In this document: positions 5,220-7,707 of the stretch, one piece after another
Position numbering within the stretch: the first letter of the stretch is position 1
How the letters are laid out: every line of letters starts with the position of its first letter
DNA from: Oscillospiraceae bacterium
GTDB taxonomy: Bacteria > Bacillota > Clostridia > Oscillospirales > Ruminococcaceae
Assembly (NCBI GenBank): GCA_017451665.1
Contig: JAFTNX010000176.1
Span: 1 to 7,707 of the forward strand
Reading direction: 5' to 3'
DNA: 7,707 bases
The notes under the pieces: generated by a model
Databases searched by the model: none
Told to the model about the DNA's origin: nothing
Seen by the model: the letters and a program-made list of their open reading frames with translations, nothing else
Position numbers and translations under genes: made by a program

Positions 5220-6344
5220 CTACTTTCTCTTTTCAGTTTCCTTAGCGTCAATCTTTTCCATTCTTGCAGGAGTATAGTAGAGATTCAAAACAAAAGTCTG
5301 AACAAGTCCGAAAAGTGACTGTGCAATCCAGTAGATACCTACACCGGCAGGGAATGTAAATGCAATCCAGAATGAGATAAGTGGCATTGTATAGAGCATA
5401 ATGTTCATACCGCCCATACCCATCTGTGCAGAAGGGTTGTTTCTCTTCATAAACTTCTGAGAAACAAAAGTAACAGCAAGCTGTAAAATAAGTGATACTA
5501 TCGGAATAAGCACGAGGATATTACTCCAGCTTGGCATATTTCCAAGGAACACTCCGAACATTTCGTAATTGATATCTTTACTTGCCTCAACAACTGTTTC
5601 AGGGAGAAAATCGCCCTTACCAGCCTCAACGATATTAAACACCAGAAGTTCAGGTCTTGAAAGAAGTCCTGATGGTACCTTCTTACCGTCAGCAAAGTAA
5701 GTGTCAAGTCCTTCGTTTTCAAAAAGGATAGTTACAGCGTCTTCAAGTTCTGCTTCAGAAAACTTTCTTGACTTCTTGAAAATCTTCTTATTATCCTTAT
5801 TCTTTACATAATCAACAATTTTTTCAACAGCTTCGTCGTTATTTTCGCCAACTGTATAAGTTACACCATTTACTTCTACAAGTTCCTTGAATGTATCAGC
5901 GTCCTTATCGGGATTTGCCTTAATTTCAAGGCTGAGGTTCATAACAGTTGAAACAGAAGTCTTAGCTTCGTCAACGTCAGCCTCAGGTGCATCTGTAATA
6001 TAGGTAATAGGTGCATAGATAATTTCAATCATAGCAAACAGCAATACAAAGTTCAGAAGAAGTGGCAGACATCCACCTGTCATAGAAACGCCTTCTTCGG
6101 CATAAAGCTTTGTCATTTCTTCGTTAAGCTTTTCCTTATTATTGCCGTATTTTTTCTTTAATTTTTCAAGTTTCGGCTGCATTTTAGCAGTTTTAGCCGA
6201 CTGTTTCTGCTGTTTTACGCTAAGTGGGAACATCAGCAGCTTTGTTAAAAATGTAAAAAGCACCAATGCCAGCCCATAGTTTTTAAGCAGCATATAGCAG
6301 AATTTCATAACATAACCGAATGGAATTGCAATAACCTTAAACAT
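5220..6344 (-). CDS. yidC: YidC/Oxa1/SpoIIIJ membrane protein insertase
   Basis: Integral membrane insertase that helps proteins enter and fold in the membrane, alone or with SecYEG. The 374 residues have the five-segment core seen in Gram-positive members: TM1 about 22-42 (YGLALVLFTFLTKLLMFPL), the cytoplasmic hairpin KQQKQSAKTAKMQPKLEKLKKKYG with NEEMTKLYAEEGV, TM2 about 92-112 after GGCLPLLL, TM3 about 275-297, TM4 about 313-331 and TM5 about 333-356 (FPAGVGIYWIAQSLFGLVQT). The conserved positive residue of the hydrophilic groove, Arg in E. coli, is Lys35 here. No N-terminal lipobox is visible. Oddities are an extracytoplasmic loop of about 160 residues between TM2 and TM3, rich in Asp/Glu/Lys, and a TAG stop after TPARMEKIDAKETEKRK that seems to cut off a tail continuing in frame. 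The ATG at 6344 follows GGAG nine bases upstream and lies 28 bases after yidD. Confidence 0.95.
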   Translation of the reverse strand: MFKVIAIPFGYVMKFCYMLLKNYGLALVLFTFLTKLLMFPLSVKQQKQSAKTAKMQPKLEKLKKKYGNNKEKLNEEMTKLYAEEGVSMTGGCLPLLLNFVLLFAMIEIIYAPITYITDAPEADVDEAKTSVSTVMNLSLEIKANPDKDADTFKELVEVNGVTYTVGENNDEAVEKIVDYVKNKDNKKIFKKSRKFSEAELEDAVTILFENEGLDTYFADGKKVPSGLLSRPELLVFNIVEAGKGDFLPETVVEASKDINYEMFGVFLGNMPSWSNILVLIPIVSLILQLAVTFVSQKFMKRNNPSAQMGMGGMNIMLYTMPLISFWIAFTFPAGVGIYWIAQSLFGLVQTFVLNLYYTPARMEKIDAKETEKRK

Positions 6345-6372
6345 ATCTTATTCTCCAATTCTCAATTACGGC

Positions 6373-6615
6373 TCAGCCTTTTTTATTCTTAAAAATATGA
6401 AATTCCTCAGGAACCTTGTCCACTCCACCCTTACTCCAGGGATTACATCTTAAAATTCTCTTCACCGTCAGAATTGTCCCCTTTATAAAACCGTGTTTTC
6501 CATACGCCTGCATTGCGTATTCCGAACAGGTGGGGTAATACTTACAACTCTTTGGAAACAGTGGACTTATAAGCTTTTTATATATAAAAATCAACAACTG
6601 AGCAATATATTTCAT
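6373..6615 (-). CDS. yidD: YidD, membrane protein insertion efficiency factor
   Basis: Small inner-face membrane-associated protein of 80 residues (family about 70-90) encoded between rnpA and yidC in most bacteria; it improves YidC-dependent insertion. It has the full signature: an amphipathic N-terminal helix (LLIFIYKKLISPLFP), CKYYPTCSEYA (Cys24, Cys30), KGTILTVKRILRCNPW (Cys57) and GGVDKVP. The ATG at 6615 is chosen because it gives the family-standard start MKYIAQLL and lies one base after the rnpA stop. The same frame stays open upstream to an ATG at 6666, but those 17 codons overlap rnpA and encode nothing family-like. No strong ribosome binding site is visible, so translation is probably coupled to rnpA. 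It ends with TGA. Confidence 0.94.
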   Translation of the reverse strand: MKYIAQLLIFIYKKLISPLFPKSCKYYPTCSEYAMQAYGKHGFIKGTILTVKRILRCNPWSKGGVDKVPEEFHIFKNKKG

Positions 6616-6616
6616 A

Positions 6617-7000
6617 CTACTTTTTTCTCGTGAAATTCTTATTTTTTCCTGTCTTACTATTTTCAAAAGGCTTAGCCATTTCTTTTAAAAGTCTTTTTCT
6701 GATAAACTCTTCAATATCCGTAGATTTTTTTTCGTCAATACCGACTCTCGCAACAAACACTATATCATATCCGATAGGAATATCCTTTTCGCACTCTCTG
6801 TACGCTGCTCTTATTATTCTTCTCGCTCTGTTTCTCTTAACAGCATTTCCTATCTTTTTGCCGGTTGTAATTCCGAGTCTGTCATAACTCAGCTTGTTCG
6901 GATAAAAATATGCCGTAACTGAACTGTCAACACAGAATTTCCCCTTGTTATAGGCTCTTCTGTAATCTTTATCACTTTTCATAGAAACAGTAAACAGCAT
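6617..7000 (-). CDS. rnpA: Ribonuclease P protein component
   Basis: Basic protein subunit of RNase P, which with the catalytic RNA removes 5' leaders from pre-tRNAs. The 127 residues fit the family (about 110-130). It begins with the usual MLFTVSMKSDKDYRRAYNKGK (F and YRR positions bind the leader), followed by YDRLGITTGKKIG and the RNR signature AVKRNRARRIIR (53-64), then YDIVFVARVG. The start is the ATG at 7000, with GGAGAAGG two bases upstream (7010-7003). The frame is open four codons further to a GTG at 7012, but that GTG overlaps the ribosome binding site itself, so it is not used. The Lys/Asn-rich C-terminus (NSKTGKNKNFTRKK) ends with TAG one base before yidD. The RNase P RNA gene is not in the window. 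Confidence 0.96.
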   Translation of the reverse strand: MLFTVSMKSDKDYRRAYNKGKFCVDSSVTAYFYPNKLSYDRLGITTGKKIGNAVKRNRARRIIRAAYRECEKDIPIGYDIVFVARVGIDEKKSTDIEEFIRKRLLKEMAKPFENSKTGKNKNFTRKK

Positions 7001-7002
7001 AT

Positions 7003-7010
7003 CCTTCTCC
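7003..7010 (-). promoter_or_regulatory. Ribosome binding site deciding the rnpA start
   Basis: GGAGAAGG on the minus strand precedes the ATG at 7000; the GGAG part is six bases from it. It excludes the in-frame GTG at 7012, which overlaps its first bases. Confidence 0.75.
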
Positions 7011-7026
7011 ACTTTTAAAATTTAAT

Positions 7027-7082
7027 AAAAAAGACCACTCCATTAACCTCCTGCCGTATAAGGCACGGTAAGTAGGGTGGTC
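7027..7082 (-). terminator. Intrinsic (probably partial) terminator between rpmH and rnpA
   Basis: Read on the minus strand: GACCACCC (7082-7075) pairs with GAGTGGTC (7040-7033) in an 8-bp stem with one G-U pair, followed at once by six T (7032-7027). Inside the loop a smaller hairpin can form (TGCC/GGCA, or CCGT/ACGG). This is a classic terminator layout. Since rnpA has no promoter of its own that I can see, it most likely lets a fraction of transcripts pass, giving much more L34 mRNA than RnpA mRNA. It may also mark an RNA processing point. Confidence 0.7.
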
Positions 7083-7089
7083 AGATTCA

Positions 7090-7224
7090 TTAGTATGTCA
7101 GTCTTGCTCTGCCCTTTGCTCTTCTGCGAGCCAAAACCTTACGGCCGTTCTTTGTAGCCATTCTCTTCATAAAGCCGTGAACCTTTTTTCTCTGAAGCTT
7201 CTTTGGCTGGTATGTTCTCTTCAT
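7090..7224 (-). CDS. rpmH: 50S ribosomal protein L34
   Basis: Complete 44-residue L34, a very basic protein of the large ribosomal subunit that binds 23S rRNA. It starts MKRTYQPKKLQRKKVHGF and has the conserved MKRMATKNGRKVLARRRAKGR core, ending RLTY with TAA. Length is that of the family (44-46). AAGGAGG lies nine bases before the ATG at 7224, a full Shine-Dalgarno sequence. It is the first gene of the operon and has a near-consensus promoter about 75 bases upstream. Confidence 0.98.
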   Translation of the reverse strand: MKRTYQPKKLQRKKVHGFMKRMATKNGRKVLARRRAKGRARLTY

Positions 7225-7256
7225 AAAAAATTACCTCCTTTAATAACACGTTTTCA

Positions 7257-7285
7257 GGTTTCCTCTATAAATATGCATAGAAACC
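7257..7285 (-). promoter_or_regulatory. Hairpin in the rpmH 5' leader
   Basis: GGTTT and CTAT on one side pair with ATAG and AAACC on the other, with a 3-base bulge and an 8-base loop. It lies in the first 40 bases or so of the predicted rpmH transcript, about 30 bases ahead of the start codon. It could stabilise the mRNA or serve in feedback control of L34, but nothing in the sequence shows which. Confidence 0.35.
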
Positions 7286-7298
7286 CCTACAAGCTAAC

Positions 7299-7328
7299 AT
7301 TATACTTTATTTTAAGCACTTTTGTCAA
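7299..7328 (-). promoter_or_regulatory. Promoter of the rpmH operon (sigma-A type)
   Basis: TTGACA (7328-7323), an 18-base spacer and TATAAT (7304-7299) on the minus strand; both boxes match the consensus exactly. Transcription should begin near 7292, giving a leader of about 68 bases. The strength fits a ribosomal protein gene at the head of the rpmH-rnpA-yidD-yidC-khpB operon. Confidence 0.85.
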
Positions 7329-7398
7329 GTCCTTTCACAATTTTTTTACTTCTTTTATTCGTCAAAATCCCCATTTTACGCACTTCTATATTTAGTCG

Positions 7399-7414
7399 TC
7401 AGAAACCTTTCTGA
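7399..7414. repeat. Short palindrome TCAGAAA-CC-TTTCTGA
   Basis: Perfect 7-base arms around CC. It lies 71 bases upstream of the rpmH -35 box. No T-tract on either side, so not a terminator; function unknown. Confidence 0.4.
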
Positions 7415-7443
7415 AACTATATCTTGTGTTTTTGAAAATTTTT

Positions 7444-7461
7444 AAAGCAAAATTTTGCTTT
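7444..7461. repeat. AT-rich perfect palindrome
   Basis: AAAGCAAAATTTTGCTTT is an 18-base perfect palindrome, followed on the plus strand by TTTTATTTATT. It might work as a weak terminator for plus-strand transcription, but the stem has only two G-C pairs. It may equally be an easily melted spot in the origin-side spacer. Confidence 0.45.
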
Positions 7462-7510
7462 TTTATTTATTAACACGCTGTAAAATTTGTAAACTTTTAT
7501 CTTTTTTAAA

Positions 7511-7538
7511 AAAAGTTGCACGCTGTCATACAACTTTT
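7511..7538. repeat. Inverted repeat AAAAGTTG/CAACTTTT
   Basis: Perfect 8-base arms (7511-7518 and 7531-7538) around a 12-base loop that contains one of the CACGCTGT octamers. AT-rich flanks. Function not recognisable. Confidence 0.4.
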
Positions 7539-7631
7539 CGGCGTTTTTCGACTATATATGGGAGACGTTTTTTAAACAGCGTTTCACCTGATACTCAGCA
7601 TTTTTTTAAAAAAAGTCAAAATCCATCAGGA

Positions 7632-7707
7632 AAGGAGGTTTTATCAATTGACAGTTGACAATTGACAATTGACAATTAAGGAGGTTTTTTCAATTGACAG
7701 TTGACAA
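7632..7707. repeat. Tandem repeat with 46-base period built from CAATTGA heptamers
   Basis: A 30-base unit, AAGGAGGTTTTWT followed by CAATTGACAGTTGACAA, occurs at 7632-7661 and again at 7678-7707 with one mismatch. Between them the heptamer CAATTGA is repeated in tandem (CAATTGA, CAGTTGA, CAATTGA, CAATTGA, CAATTAA). The second copy is cut by the window edge, so the array probably continues. Each heptamer contains or abuts TTGACA, and each long unit has a Shine-Dalgarno-like AAGGAGG. Units are too short and too close together to be CRISPR. Confidence 0.8.

Larger units (their letters stand above)
7225..7707. other. 483-base non-coding region upstream of rpmH, candidate origin-side spacer
   Basis: No believable gene on either strand. 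From left to right it holds the rpmH leader with a small hairpin, the rpmH promoter, AT-rich palindromes, three copies of a CACGCTGT-like octamer, two T7A7-like tracts (7502-7514 and 7601-7614) and a tandem repeat at the edge. In Firmicutes this block normally faces dnaA and oriC. I looked for DnaA boxes (TTATCCACA and close variants) on both strands and saw none, so I do not call an origin here. Confidence 0.6.

Noticed and set aside
5220..5222. UAG recoded as a sense codon (for example pyrrolysine) in this organism
   Set aside because: ybaK, khpB and rnpA also end with TAG at family-typical lengths, so UAG works as an ordinary stop here.
6616..6666. Upstream extension of YidD to an ATG at 6666
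   Set aside because: The added 17 residues overlap rnpA and are absent from the family; the internal ATG at 6615 gives the standard N-terminus.
7001..7012. GTG at 7012 as the rnpA start
   Set aside because: It overlaps the ribosome binding site that serves the ATG at 7000, which gives the usual RnpA start.
7225..7707. oriC with DnaA boxes
   Set aside because: No TTATCCACA-like boxes were seen on either strand, although gene order suggests the origin is near. It may lie beyond the window edge.
7632..7707. CRISPR array
   Set aside because: The units have internal heptamer structure and no unique spacers, and there are no cas genes in the window.
1..7707. tRNA, rRNA, RNase P RNA or riboswitch genes; insertion sequences or phage genes
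   Set aside because: Reading both strands gave no tRNA-like cloverleaf, rRNA motif, known riboswitch core, transposase or phage protein.

Overview
The window carries the conserved gene block that lies beside the replication origin in most Firmicutes: rpmH, rnpA, yidD, yidC, khpB (jag), mnmE and mnmG. Every gene is on the minus strand, so transcription runs from high to low coordinates. The AT-rich sequence, strong AGGAGG-type ribosome binding sites, a YidC without the large Gram-negative periplasmic domain, and a jag gene next to yidC all point to a Gram-positive anaerobe of class Clostridia. A Ruminococcaceae/Oscillospiraceae-like organism is my best guess, but it is inferred from protein style and gene order, not from a database search.

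Layout from the transcriptional start. 7225-7707 is non-coding. It holds a tandem heptamer repeat at the window edge, AT-rich palindromes and a near-consensus promoter for rpmH. rpmH (ribosomal protein L34) is followed by a hairpin with a T-tract, probably a partial terminator, then rnpA, yidD, yidC, a small charged reading frame and khpB in tight succession. A 395-base gap follows. It contains an imperfect palindrome of about 163 bases and a candidate promoter for mnmE. After it come mnmE and, one base later, a ybaK-type Cys-tRNA(Pro) deacylase. A 185-base gap with two related stem-loops and a perfect parS (ParB-binding) site leads into mnmG, whose last roughly 30 codons lie outside the window.

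The genes cover ribosome and tRNA production and membrane protein insertion. L34 is a ribosomal protein and RnpA is the protein part of RNase P. YidD and YidC act in membrane protein insertion, and KhpB is an RNA-binding protein usually encoded beside YidC. MnmE and MnmG form the complex that modifies the wobble uridine of certain tRNAs, and YbaK clears mischarged tRNA.

Most of the window is ordinary core genome. I do not see a new defence or mobile system. The points most worth checking are: (1) an in-frame UAG that appears to cut a C-terminal tail of about 70 residues from YidC; (2) the large nested palindrome between khpB and mnmE; (3) a perfect parS with a one-base-expanded copy beside it; (4) a Val in place of the first Gly of the FAD-binding motif of MnmG; and (5) the 46-base-period repeat at the right edge.
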